The notes under the pieces: generated by a model
Seen by the model: only the letters and a program-made list of their open reading frames with translations
What the model was told of the DNA's origin: nothing
Databases searched by the model: none
Assembly (NCBI RefSeq): GCF_008080435.1
Contig: NZ_VRKN01000001.1
Location: forward strand, 310,001 to 374,000
Reading direction: 5' to 3'
DNA length: 64,000 bases
From: Enterobacter asburiae
GTDB taxonomy: Bacteria; Pseudomonadota; Gammaproteobacteria; Enterobacterales; Enterobacteriaceae
Shown: piece by piece, positions 55,393-64,000 of the stretch
Position numbering within the stretch: the stretch's first letter is position 1
Layout: each line of letters starts with the position of its first letter
Made by a program: the position numbers and the translations under genes

Positions 55393-58300
55393 TTATGGGC
55401 ATGAGAAACGGGGAAGCTGGAACGGGTTACGAATGCTGTTTGGCGCAAACTCCAGCGTGACCTGATGTCCGTCGACGTTGAAGGTGGCCTGACGGCTCAG
55501 ACTACCCGCGCCCGGGCTGGTGCTCGCTTTATCGAAAAAGCGGTTCAGCGCCCAGGCGCCGTTGGTGACCAGCGTCGCCGTGCTGCCGTTAGCCAGCCCC
55601 AGCTGCATGCGCACCTGGTTGGTGCCGCCCGGCCCCGGCCAGTTCATGATCTGCACGGCCTGAGGACCGTGGCTGTAGCGCAGCAGCTGGCCGTCAACGT
55701 CCAGCGTCAGGTTCAGGATGGTGTTATCCATTCGTACGGTGCGAACCGTCACCTTAAAGGACGGCGTCGTTGCGCCATTAGCAAAGAAGGCGTCGCGAAT
55801 AGACTGAGCCTGCTGGAACGGTCTCAGCAGCCCTTCACTTCCCGGCAGCGTTTTACCGTCGATGCCCGGCATAAAGCGCCAGTTTGCCTGCGTGGTGTCC
55901 ACTTTATTGGTCAGATTGTCGCGGAAGAAGGCGTCCATCAGCCCGGTCCCCGGCGCAAACATGCGCGCGAGATCGTCGGGGGTAACCTCCGTGCTGGCGC
56001 TGCGCACCAGCGGGTAACGACCGGCGATTGCCTGGCGGCAGAAACCGCCCACTTCAACGTTAATTCGCTTACGCACGTTTTCCAGGTCACGACGCTGGGT
56101 ATCGCTGCTGGCGCCTACCGCCATATTGCTGAACATGGTTTGCAGACCGCCCGGCAGACGACCGGCGCTGGCCTGCAGACGGCTGATCGCCTCGCCGCCC
56201 GGTGCCGGCATGCCGCTGTTGGCCGCATCCTGGACGGCGGTCAGGTAGCGATAGAGCTCATCCACCTGCTTGAGAAAATCGTCAAACACGATGGTCTTCC
56301 CGCCCTTTTCCAGCGGCTGCGCCAGCTCAATCATCGGCGCATAGTGGTCAGTGACCAGCTGTTCCGGCGCCTGGGTGACCACGGCGGCCTGGGTCGGCGC
56401 AGCGTCATTGTTGCTGAACAGGGCTTCCAGCGTTCGGGTGGCACGGTTGCTCTGCGCCTGCGCTTTACCCGCATCGTCCGGCGCTGGCGCATTGCGTGAC
56501 AGCGTCAGGACCTGGCTCAGGTTCTGCACCAGACGGCGCAGCGGCGAGTTTGCGCCGGAGAGCAGGCGCGCGGTGTTGATGCGCTGGGAAAGATCGGCGC
56601 TGTTATTGAGCTGAATGTCGGCGAGGAAGCGATCCCAGTTAGCGATAAAGTCGCGCATGTAGAGCTGGCGCACGGCGTTATCGATCTGCTGTTTATCCTC
56701 CTGCACCGTCGCGGCCCCCAGCACCCAGGCGTCGTCCTCGTGCAGGGCGGTGGTTACGCTGTCAATCTGGCCGTTAAAGCTTTTCCAGTAACCGTCCGGC
56801 GTATACAGACCCGGCACGCCTTCGCTCACCGGCTTGCCGCTTTTACGTGAAAACACCAGCTCGCTCTGCGGTCCGCCCAGGTCAGAAAGGGAGACCGGCT
56901 TCAGGTTGTCATCATGTTCCAGCAGGCGTTTGAGACGACCGTATACGCGCGTCGAGAGCGGCTGCTGGTTGATCATCGCTCTTTCGCGGGCAACCAGAGA
57001 TTCATCCTGAGCGTACGGCGAGGCCTGAATTTTCGGTTCCAGCAGCTGCGTCAGGTGCCATTCAAGCTGCTGCAGCTGCGCCTTCGTGACGTTCTGCGGC
57101 AGGTTACGCTGCAGATTGAGCATCACCCACGAATGCAGGAATTTGCCGTCGTAGTGCTTCGGCTGATACAGCATCTGATAGGCTTTCAGCGCTTCATAGC
57201 TGTATTCCACATCGCTGCCGTTGTCGTTGCGAAGCCAGGTGGTAATGTGCATGGCGACGGCAGGCAACAGCATCTGATCCAGCGCTTTCTGGTACAGAGA
57301 CTGCGAGGCATCGCTGACGTCATCCCCGCGATAGAGCCCCATACGGCGGGATACGGGCGGATCGTTCACATCAAACGCGTCGCTTTTCGGCAGGTCGACC
57401 AGACCGTTCAGCAACGGAAGCAGTTCGAACAGGTCACGCTGAGTCTGGTTCTGTAAGGCTTTGCTCTGCTGGTCCAGCAGCGGCACTTTCGCATCCACCT
57501 CTTCCAGATAGGCCTTGTTTTTGGCATAGCTGGTGAGCCACAGTCCGCCGAGGATCACCAGCAGGGCCAGCAACGCCGCGTAGCCGGACCAGATTACCGC
57601 CCGGTTGCGCAGCTCCCACCAGCGGTTTTCGCCTGCGATCCCGGCTTCCTGGAATATGACGTTTTGCAGCAGGTTCTTAATGAAGAAACTCTGACCTTTT
57701 GCGCCAGGGATAGGCGCTTCTTTGCTGACCGAGTCCCAGTTATCCGCCTCCGCCCCTTCCGGCAGCGACAGCGCGCGGTTCAGTTCGCCCATCACGCGGT
57801 CGAACGGCATACCTTCCTGAGTCCCGCTGGCGAAGTAGATCCCGCGCGGCGAGAACTCGGTTTCGAAGTTGGAGCGGGCGAAGACCGTGCTCAGGTAGTC
57901 CGCCAGCAGCGGACGCAGCGCGGCGAACTCCTGCGGGAAGAGATACGCTTCTGCGCGGGTTTTCGCGTCATGCTCTTTCAGCATGGTTTCCGGCAGCCCG
58001 GCATCGAGGCGCTGCTGTAACAGAGAAAACTCCTGCTGGAAGTTGCCCATCAGGTCGTAATCGGCGTGTTTGGTTTGCTCCCACGGCAGCGTAAAGCCCC
58101 AGATCTGGTCGCGCTGCGCTTTGTCGTAGTCGGCAAACCAGGCGCGGAAGCCTTTAAGGAGGTCGGCCTTGGTCACCATCACGTACACCGGGAAGCGGAT
58201 ACCCAGCTGTTCATGCAGCTCGGACAGACGCTGACGCAGATTCACCGCCTGCTGGCGGGACGCCTCGGCAGACTGGGTAAGCAGGTCAGAAATGCTGATG

Positions 58301-59013
58301 GTGATAATGACACCGTTGATCGGCTGGCGGCGGCGGTACTTACGCAGTAACCCCATGAACTCCAGCCACTCGCCGGCGTCCTGCACCTGCTCGCTCTCCT
58401 GGGTGGTATAGCGGCCCGCCGTGTCCAGCAGCACCGCCTCATTGGTGAACCACCAGTCGCAGTTACGCGTGCCGCCAATGCCCCGCAGCGCGGTCTTACC
58501 GAAACGATCGGCCAGCGGGAACTGCAGCCCGGAATTGACCAGCGCCGTGGTTTTACCGGAGCCCGGCGCGCCGATAATGACGTACCACGGCAGCTGATAG
58601 AGATATTGCGTGCTGAAGCGCTGCGTCCACTGGGCGCCCTGACCCGCTTTGCTGAAGTGCGCTTTTTTGAGCATCTGCGCGGCTTCATCAAAACGGCTGG
58701 CGAGGATCTGCTCCTCGCTGTTCAGCCGCTTCTGCGGATCCGCGGCTTCCGGGCTGGCGGTATTCTCTTTGAGCTTGTCCATCAGCTTGCGGTTTAGCCA
58801 GGCATTGTACAGGCGCGGCAGAATGTGGCCCTGCGCCCAGAGCAGATAGACCACGGCAATGCTGATAATACGGTTCTGTTCAGACTCAAGCGGTCGGGTG
58901 TCCACGATGGACAACAGAGGACCAATCATCCAGATCACCGCCGCAAGCGCCGTTACGCCGAGGAAGCTCCACAGAATGCGGTTGGTCAAAATGGAAAGAA
59001 GTGTAGTCAGCAT
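55393..59013 (-). CDS. tssM: T6SS membrane complex protein TssM (IcmF)
   Basis: Large inner-membrane component of the TssJLM trans-envelope complex; 1206 residues. Two N-terminal membrane helices (about 12-32 and 48-62), a cytoplasmic NTPase-like domain with Walker A GAPGSGKT (148-155) and a DTAGRY-type segment, a third helix (VIWSGYAALLALLVILGGLWL), and the long periplasmic region ending in the TssJ-binding beta domain. The intact P-loop suggests ATP/GTP binding, which not all TssM proteins retain. Confidence 0.97.
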   Translation of the reverse strand: MLTTLLSILTNRILWSFLGVTALAAVIWMIGPLLSIVDTRPLESEQNRIISIAVVYLLWAQGHILPRLYNAWLNRKLMDKLKENTASPEAADPQKRLNSEEQILASRFDEAAQMLKKAHFSKAGQGAQWTQRFSTQYLYQLPWYVIIGAPGSGKTTALVNSGLQFPLADRFGKTALRGIGGTRNCDWWFTNEAVLLDTAGRYTTQESEQVQDAGEWLEFMGLLRKYRRRQPINGVIITISISDLLTQSAEASRQQAVNLRQRLSELHEQLGIRFPVYVMVTKADLLKGFRAWFADYDKAQRDQIWGFTLPWEQTKHADYDLMGNFQQEFSLLQQRLDAGLPETMLKEHDAKTRAEAYLFPQEFAALRPLLADYLSTVFARSNFETEFSPRGIYFASGTQEGMPFDRVMGELNRALSLPEGAEADNWDSVSKEAPIPGAKGQSFFIKNLLQNVIFQEAGIAGENRWWELRNRAVIWSGYAALLALLVILGGLWLTSYAKNKAYLEEVDAKVPLLDQQSKALQNQTQRDLFELLPLLNGLVDLPKSDAFDVNDPPVSRRMGLYRGDDVSDASQSLYQKALDQMLLPAVAMHITTWLRNDNGSDVEYSYEALKAYQMLYQPKHYDGKFLHSWVMLNLQRNLPQNVTKAQLQQLEWHLTQLLEPKIQASPYAQDESLVARERAMINQQPLSTRVYGRLKRLLEHDDNLKPVSLSDLGGPQSELVFSRKSGKPVSEGVPGLYTPDGYWKSFNGQIDSVTTALHEDDAWVLGAATVQEDKQQIDNAVRQLYMRDFIANWDRFLADIQLNNSADLSQRINTARLLSGANSPLRRLVQNLSQVLTLSRNAPAPDDAGKAQAQSNRATRTLEALFSNNDAAPTQAAVVTQAPEQLVTDHYAPMIELAQPLEKGGKTIVFDDFLKQVDELYRYLTAVQDAANSGMPAPGGEAISRLQASAGRLPGGLQTMFSNMAVGASSDTQRRDLENVRKRINVEVGGFCRQAIAGRYPLVRSASTEVTPDDLARMFAPGTGLMDAFFRDNLTNKVDTTQANWRFMPGIDGKTLPGSEGLLRPFQQAQSIRDAFFANGATTPSFKVTVRTVRMDNTILNLTLDVDGQLLRYSHGPQAVQIMNWPGPGGTNQVRMQLGLANGSTATLVTNGAWALNRFFDKASTSPGAGSLSRQATFNVDGHQVTLEFAPNSIRNPFQLPRFSCP

Positions 59014-59015
59014 CC

Positions 59016-60254
59016 TTAGTTTCCTTGCGGCAATCCGTTCAGCTCAGCCTGAGTGTTTTCAGGCGACACCAGCAGAGTAATTTCCACACGGCGGTTACGG
59101 GCGCGATTTTCAGGCGTCGTGTTCGGCGCCACCGGGTTAATCTCGCCCCGCCCTTCCGCTTTCACGCGGCCTGGCTGAGAGAGGCTTCCCTGCAGCATTT
59201 TCTGTACCGAGCGGGCGCGTTCCAGAGAGAGTTCATAGTTAGAGGCAAAGCGCGCGCTGCGAATCGGCACGTTGTCGCTGTAGCCCACCACCAGAATTTT
59301 GCCGCTGACGTTATTCATCGCCTGCGCAATGCGGTTGATGACCGGTTCATAGCGGTCACGCACCACGGTAGAGGCAGAGGCAAACAGCCCATCGCCTTTC
59401 AGGATAACGACGCTGCGATCCGCTTCGTCTTTCACCGCGACCAGGCCAGCCTCGATTTCAGGTTTCAGGAAGCCGCGCAGGTTCAGCACCGCCGGTAGCT
59501 GACGGGCCGGTTGCTGAATAGTGGTTTCCGGCAGCTGGGACTGGTAAATCTTCGCCAGCACCGGGCTGGTGTTATCGCCAAGACGCCAGTTAAGCACGAT
59601 ATAAAACAGACAGGCGATAAACCCGGCCAGCGCCACGCAGGCCCACAGGGGAACCATCGGCCGCCAGAGCTTGCGCAGCACCGGACGATCTTCCGGATGG
59701 GGAGAAAGCGGCGGCGGATAGCTGCCGCGCACGCCGCGGATCATCTGCCACAGCCGCTGCTTGATGGTTTCAAGCTGGGTGCGGCCATTATCCAGCACCC
59801 GATAACGTCCTTCGAAGCCCAGCAGCAGGCAGTAGTTGATCATCTCCAGCAGCAGAATATGCTCGCGCGGGTTCTGCGACAGGCGCGCCAGCAGTTGAAA
59901 GAACTTCTCGCCGCCCCAGGTTTCGTTATGGAACGTCACCAGCAGACCGTTGCTTGACCAGACGCCGCTGCTGCCCCAGGGGGTGAGCGCGGCGGCCTCA
60001 TCGAGCGCCGTACACAGGCAGTAACGTGCCCCGACGATCACTTCGTAGGGCAACCCCGCCTGCTGGCAGCGAACTTCGAAACGGCGAATCTCATCGATCA
60101 GGCGTTGGCGTAGCGCCACCTGATCGTCATGGGAGACCGAATGACGGATCTGCGGAATCGCATTGAGCAGCGGATTGGCGGCTGCCACCAGCTGATTGTT
60201 GCTACTGGCTCCGGTAAACGCGGCATCACTGCCGGTGTCCTGTCGTTCCTGCAT
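59016..60254 (-). CDS. tssL: T6SS membrane complex protein TssL with OmpA-like domain
   Basis: Inner-membrane protein of 412 residues. The N-terminal cytoplasmic DotU domain (FEVRCQQAGLPYEVIVGARYCLCTA in parts, YCLLLGFEGRYRV) is followed by one helix (about 200-222, VPLWACVALAGFIACLFYI) and a periplasmic OmpA/MotB peptidoglycan-binding domain (VVGYSDNVPIRS, NYELSLERARSVQ, NRRVEITLL). So the anchor is carried in TssL and no separate TagL is required. It sits 2 bp upstream of tssM. Confidence 0.97.
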   Translation of the reverse strand: MQERQDTGSDAAFTGASSNNQLVAAANPLLNAIPQIRHSVSHDDQVALRQRLIDEIRRFEVRCQQAGLPYEVIVGARYCLCTALDEAAALTPWGSSGVWSSNGLLVTFHNETWGGEKFFQLLARLSQNPREHILLLEMINYCLLLGFEGRYRVLDNGRTQLETIKQRLWQMIRGVRGSYPPPLSPHPEDRPVLRKLWRPMVPLWACVALAGFIACLFYIVLNWRLGDNTSPVLAKIYQSQLPETTIQQPARQLPAVLNLRGFLKPEIEAGLVAVKDEADRSVVILKGDGLFASASTVVRDRYEPVINRIAQAMNNVSGKILVVGYSDNVPIRSARFASNYELSLERARSVQKMLQGSLSQPGRVKAEGRGEINPVAPNTTPENRARNRRVEITLLVSPENTQAELNGLPQGN

Positions 60255-60271
60255 ATTAAGCGCTCGCTTTA

Positions 60272-61615
60272 TTATTCTGTCGGGCTACGGATGGCCCAAA
60301 ACTCCATATCCAGCCCGGGGAATTCCCCTGCAAGATGCAGGGCGAATGCACCGGACTTATCCATCTCGTGCCACAGCTCGCTGCCCTTCTCCAGTTCAAA
60401 GTAGCTGTAGCCGGCATGCCACGGGATCTGCGGCGGCGCAACCGGCATGGCGCGCAGCATAATGCCCGGCAGCTGAAGCTGAACCAGATCGCGGATTTTC
60501 GAGACTGGCGCGACCTTCATCTGCGCCGGGAAATGGGTTTGCAGGTGTTCGCCAGGCACATTGGCTTTAACCGCCAGCACGAAGCCGAACTCACGCACCA
60601 TGCTGGTTTCAGGCACCGTGGCGATGTTCAGGCCGTGAGAGCGTTCGTTAAGCGGCAGCTGAATCGCGTGGTCTTCCATCACCAGCGACAGCCCCTGACG
60701 CAGCATCAGCATCAGTTTGCTGAAGCAGTTTGCCAGATCGTCATGATCGTAAATCGGCAGCACGCTTTCAGCGGTACGCTGTGACGTCCAGGTGGCGAGC
60801 TCGGTCGCAAACGGCAGCCAGCTGCGCCAGAGGGTTTCCGGATGCATCAGCGGGAGGGTTTTTAAATGAGAAACCTCGCCCAGATGACGGTTAACCAGCG
60901 ACAGCAGCGTGAACTCAATCAGCTCGGAGGTATTAAAGCGGCCAGGCTGGCGCAAACGACCGCCAATTTGCTGGCTGCGCTGCACCAGCAAGCCGTGCAG
61001 ATCGTTGATCATGCTGTAGATCTGCGGGCTGTTGTTGGCGTTGAGCATTGGCGGGATGTAGCTGTTGTCGAGCCGCACATGGTTGTCGTTACGTTTCTCT
61101 GTCACAAACGCCACGCCGATGGCGGTCCATTCTGCCGTAAGGTCTTTTTCCAGCATCAGGGTCAGACGCAGACGGCCAAACTGGACGGTGGCATCCCCCA
61201 CCGACATGGCGTTGTCGTCTTCCACCTCTTGTTCGAAAGCGATGAAGCGCGCCAGCGAGGCCGGCTCTTCGCTAAAAATCACCTCTTCTCTCTCGCCCCG
61301 ACGGACCGGCAGTGCGAGCACCACCTTTTCGTTGGTGAGATTGTCAGGAATTTTCAGCGGTACAGGACCGTTGCGCCCGTTACGTACCTGGAAAAAGGTG
61401 CCATCCGGCAGCAAGCCACTGCAATAGCTCAGGGCAATGCATCCCTGACGAAGCATCGCTTCATCCAGTTCAACGTCAAGAAAACCCCAGAGATATGACC
61501 GCTGTAGCGCACCCCATTCACGAACATGGTTGAGCAGATAACTTTCAGTCCGCTGAAAATGGTGTGGACGCAGGAACATGCCTTCGGTCCAGACGACCTT
61601 TTCTGCTTTCGTCAT
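60272..61615 (-). CDS. tssK: T6SS baseplate-membrane adaptor TssK
   Basis: Trimeric adaptor linking baseplate to the TssJLM complex; 447 residues, normal length. Family markers are WTEGMFLRPHHFQRTESYL, GFLDVELDEAML, HLKTLPLMHPETLW and the C-terminal LQLPGIMLRAMPVAPPQIP. Lies between tssJ and tssL. Confidence 0.97.
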   Translation of the reverse strand: MTKAEKVVWTEGMFLRPHHFQRTESYLLNHVREWGALQRSYLWGFLDVELDEAMLRQGCIALSYCSGLLPDGTFFQVRNGRNGPVPLKIPDNLTNEKVVLALPVRRGEREEVIFSEEPASLARFIAFEQEVEDDNAMSVGDATVQFGRLRLTLMLEKDLTAEWTAIGVAFVTEKRNDNHVRLDNSYIPPMLNANNSPQIYSMINDLHGLLVQRSQQIGGRLRQPGRFNTSELIEFTLLSLVNRHLGEVSHLKTLPLMHPETLWRSWLPFATELATWTSQRTAESVLPIYDHDDLANCFSKLMLMLRQGLSLVMEDHAIQLPLNERSHGLNIATVPETSMVREFGFVLAVKANVPGEHLQTHFPAQMKVAPVSKIRDLVQLQLPGIMLRAMPVAPPQIPWHAGYSYFELEKGSELWHEMDKSGAFALHLAGEFPGLDMEFWAIRSPTE

Positions 61616-61643
61616 GATGATGTGTTTCCTGTTTTGAAGCGCG

Positions 61644-62147
61644 TTACTGGCTGATGACCCGAATGCCGTTCACGTCGAGAAAAACGTTGGCCTGAAGTTC
61701 ATCTGCGGACCATTTCCAGAACTGGTAGATATGATTTTCCCCAGGTACAGGCAGAGGGAGTGAAACGCGCCATTTTTTGCCATCCAGCACCTGATACTCC
61801 GCCATCACGCCGATGTAGCGGGCCTCCGGAGAGCTTTGCCCACTGAGGGTTTTGGACAGCTGTCCCGGCATCAGGAAGAACACGTCGCTGTTCAGCAGAT
61901 TCGCGCCAAGCGTGGCTGACGCGTTGTTCTGCAGAGAGTAGAAGTCGCTGGACATGAAATCCGCATCGGATTTCAGCAACAACACCCGAACCTTAAGCGG
62001 CGCAGATTCATTGATTTGTGGATGAGCCTGAAACTGCAGATTGTAGCGGGAGGGGTCGCTGTGTGAAGACGACGTACAACCACTGACCAGGGCGAAAATC
62101 ACCGCGTAAAAGAGTAACCACAGCTTATGAAAATTTTTATTATTCAT
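61644..62147 (-). CDS. tssJ: T6SS outer-membrane lipoprotein TssJ
   Basis: Lipoprotein of 167 residues with lipobox VSGC and Thr at +2, for outer-membrane sorting. The mature beta-sandwich shows LQFQAHPQINESAPLKVRVLLL, DFMSSDFYSL and LMPGQLSKTL, the TssJ pattern; the L1-2 loop would contact the TssM C-terminus. It is 28 bp upstream of tssK. Confidence 0.95.
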   Translation of the reverse strand: MNNKNFHKLWLLFYAVIFALVSGCTSSSHSDPSRYNLQFQAHPQINESAPLKVRVLLLKSDADFMSSDFYSLQNNASATLGANLLNSDVFFLMPGQLSKTLSGQSSPEARYIGVMAEYQVLDGKKWRVSLPLPVPGENHIYQFWKWSADELQANVFLDVNGIRVISQ

Positions 62148-62170
62148 AAAAATGCGCTCATGAAAGCCGT

Positions 62171-62665
62171 TTAGTTCAGGATCCAGGTACCGTTAGCGCT
62201 GTCTTTACAGGCTTTGCTGTTGCCATCGACATCAACACAGGTCGCTTTTTTACGCGCCTTAGGACGAATGGCCTGTTTACGCACGGCGGCGTCGTACTGG
62301 TCGGCCTTGATCACGGCGCGCATCGGGACGTAACCAATCAGCTGATCGTTACCTTCATCGGCAAGCGCCATCCAGTAGTGTTCAACCTGCCCCAGCACCA
62401 CATACGTTTTTCCGGTCTCGAGGTTGCGGATAACTTTACCGCCAAAGTCAGGACGGCTCATCAGGGAGGCCGGATACATGGCGCGATACGGCTCGTTGAC
62501 CGGCGTGAACTCCGTCGGCGGCGTAACGGCGTGACGGTGGGTTAAGGTTACGCCGTTGACCTGGCTGGTCTCGATCGTATCGTCGTTGATCACAGGTTTC
62601 TGCGGCGCTTTACAGCCCGCCACCGCCATTACAAACAGAAGTGAAAACAGTACGCGCATTTTCAT
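62171..62665 (-). CDS. T6SS-associated SH3-like lipoprotein
   Basis: First gene of the leftward operon; 164 residues, lipobox VAGC, Lys at +2. The middle part (SRPDFGGKVIRNLETGKTYVVLGQVEHYWMALAD, in pieces, then GYVPMRAVI) is a bacterial SH3-like fold that often binds peptidoglycan. A C-terminal Cys pair (ATCVDVDGNSKACKD) may form a disulfide. Two ATGs (62665 and 62659) are possible. Such lipoproteins head several enterobacterial T6SS operons; the function is unproven. Confidence 0.8.
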   Translation of the reverse strand: MKMRVLFSLLFVMAVAGCKAPQKPVINDDTIETSQVNGVTLTHRHAVTPPTEFTPVNEPYRAMYPASLMSRPDFGGKVIRNLETGKTYVVLGQVEHYWMALADEGNDQLIGYVPMRAVIKADQYDAAVRKQAIRPKARKKATCVDVDGNSKACKDSANGTWILN

Positions 62666-63668
62666 ATGCTTTTCCGTAGCGATATTTCGATGATGGAGAT
62701 AAGGGGATGAAGTTTGACTTAAGTGCTATTGTTAAAATAGTCAGGATATTTTCGGGGCGTTACTATTTTAAGGGCATAGCTACCGCACGAGCCCTTCAGA
62801 ATAAGGCCCAGCGTCTTCCTGACATATTTTGACAAACGGTAAACAAGTTTACATGAGCTTCGCCTCAATTCAATATTTACCGTTACGTAACTGTTGGTAA
62901 ATGAAGCAGTCGGCAGATTATAGGATTAATCCTAATAAAAAATCCTACATGGCCTACACCCATTTATTTTTTCATCAAAAATCAATATAACTGCTTGTTA
63001 TATAAAACAAAAACACAAAAGAGAACCACTTTCATTAAAGCAATATAGCTATTATCGCCACTACCATAATTAGTAGAATTCGCGTATTGGTGATGTCAGA
63101 AGAATATATCGCCGATGAATTATTTGTTGCACTAACAATGTACCTTTAATATTTAACGCAGTTTACGCCTTGAATGTACCTATTTCACTTATGCAGTCCG
63201 GCGTTAATTTCACGGCTCAAAATAACTTTATATTTCACGATGTGATAATTACCCTGTCAGGCATAAATTATCCCCATTAATCATTAAGCCTGAGTTAACC
63301 TTCCTGTCATTATCGCAACCGAAAAATGCACGCAATTGCCCGCCAGTCGCGAGCATTGTCTATTTCTACCGCTCGCAAACTTCATTCGAAGTTTTATTGG
63401 TGCTACATCCTTCCTTGCTCATCGCCATCTATCTCGCCTACCGGGTGATAGATAAGATTTATTATTGAAATGATAAAAATTCGTTATAATTTCTTTAAAT
63501 ACTTAAACATCAGTTCCTGTAAATCGCTGTAATAAAAAGAATTTAAGATAAAGCATTTTTCCGCACCGCATGCGCGTAGCCATCCGGTCATCATTGCTTT
63601 CGCTTATTGTCCTGCGCAGCGCTTTTATGGGTTCAGACGTTGTGTGACCGAACAAATCAGGAGTGGGT
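62666..63668. other. 1-kb AT-rich gene-free region between the T6SS operon and the oxidoreductase gene
   Basis: No ORF with a plausible product was seen on either strand. It must hold the divergent promoters of the T6SS operon and of the YdeP-like gene. It is strongly AT-rich (for example 62930-63200 and 63440-63560), as typical of H-NS-bound regulatory DNA. A TATAAT occurs at about 63485 (GTTATAATTTC) on the plus strand but I cannot secure a start site. No tRNA or repeat was recognised. Confidence 0.6.
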
Positions 63669-64000
63669 ATGAACAAAAAAAGACGCTCAGTGCCAGGTAT
63701 CAGACACTATGACGGTCCTGCCGGAGGCTGGGGTGCATTAAAAGCGACGGCTATCGCGGTACGTACCCAAATGGATACCCTTGATGCCCCCGCAACGCTG
63801 CTGCGCACCAACCAGCCTGACGGTTTTGACTGCCCGGGCTGCGCGTGGCCCGATAAAGAACACAAATCGACGTTCCAGTTCTGCGAGAACGGCGCCAAAG
63901 CGGTGACCTGGGAAGCGACCAGCAAACGCGTTACCCCCGCGTTTCTGGCAGAAAACAGCGTCTCCTCACTGCTGGCAAAATCGGACTTTGAACTGGAAGG
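63669..64000 (+). CDS. YdeP/FdhF-family molybdopterin oxidoreductase (3' truncated by window edge)
   Basis: The ATG at 63669 follows AGGAGTGGGT and the frame is open to the window end (110 codons). The visible N-terminus has RHYDGPAGGWGALKATA, GFDCPGCAWPDKEH and CENGAKAVTWEATSKRV, the signature of the FdhF/YdeP group, whose Cys cluster and molybdopterin site resemble formate dehydrogenase. In E. coli YdeP is linked to acid resistance. The substrate is unknown. It is divergent from the T6SS operon across 1 kb. Confidence 0.88.
   Translation, partial: MNKKRRSVPGIRHYDGPAGGWGALKATAIAVRTQMDTLDAPATLLRTNQPDGFDCPGCAWPDKEHKSTFQFCENGAKAVTWEATSKRVTPAFLAENSVSSLLAKSDFELE

Overview
The window reads as chromosome of a gammaproteobacterium close to the Enterobacter cloacae complex. 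The core block narX-narL-ychO-ychN ... chaC-chaB-chaA-kdsA-sirB1-prmC-prfA-hemA-lolB-ispE-prs-dauA-ychH-pth-ychF follows the order of the E. coli narXL-ychF region with near-identical proteins. The whole type VI secretion (T6SS) operon resembles the T6SS-1 locus described in E. cloacae. The genus is an inference from remembered protein similarity and gene order, not from a search.

Bases 1-22218 are mostly housekeeping. They cover nitrate sensing (narX, 5' truncated, and narL), KDO-8-P synthesis (kdsA), translation termination (prfA, prmC, pth), haem precursor synthesis (hemA), lipoprotein sorting (lolB), isoprenoid synthesis (ispE), PRPP synthesis (prs), C4-dicarboxylate uptake (dauA) and the ATPase ychF. 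Departures from the E. coli layout are a chemoreceptor plus a small DUF1883-like gene between ychN and chaC, a MerR/TipAS-type regulator after dauA, and loss of sirB2, of which about 50 codons remain between prmC and sirB1.

Bases 22219-27233 are an inserted accessory segment. It holds a 1294-residue S6-type serine protease autotransporter and a broken Rhs core carrying twelve copies of a 7-bp repeat. It is bounded by a second copy of the last 103 bp of ychF, so the segment lies between two direct repeats of the ychF 3' end.

Bases 27289-62665 are one long leftward array. Read in the direction of transcription (high to low coordinates) it contains an SH3-like lipoprotein, tssJ, tssK, tssL, tssM, tagF, tssA, tssB, tssC, hcp, a HExxH putative effector, a lipoprotein (putative immunity), an orphan tai4-like immunity gene, tagH (FHA), pppA, an exported protein of unknown role, tagJ, tssE, tssF, tssG, clpV, a Ser/Thr kinase, a VgrG with a C-terminal glucosaminidase domain, two exported putative immunity proteins, an EagR-type chaperone, a full-length Rhs with a WHH nuclease tip, its SMI1/KNR4-type immunity protein, and an unrecognised 145-residue gene. 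The apparatus looks complete and includes the threonine-phosphorylation control set (kinase, phosphatase, FHA protein, TagF). Three effector modules are visible (next to hcp, fused to VgrG, fused to Rhs). All three carry AT-rich, foreign-looking effector/immunity DNA and scars of replacement: a tagH 5'-end remnant beside orphan tai4, a probable frameshift in a VgrG-linked immunity gene, and the Rhs/ychF scar.

Bases 62666-63668 are an AT-rich gene-free stretch. The window ends inside a gene for a YdeP/FdhF-type molybdopterin oxidoreductase.
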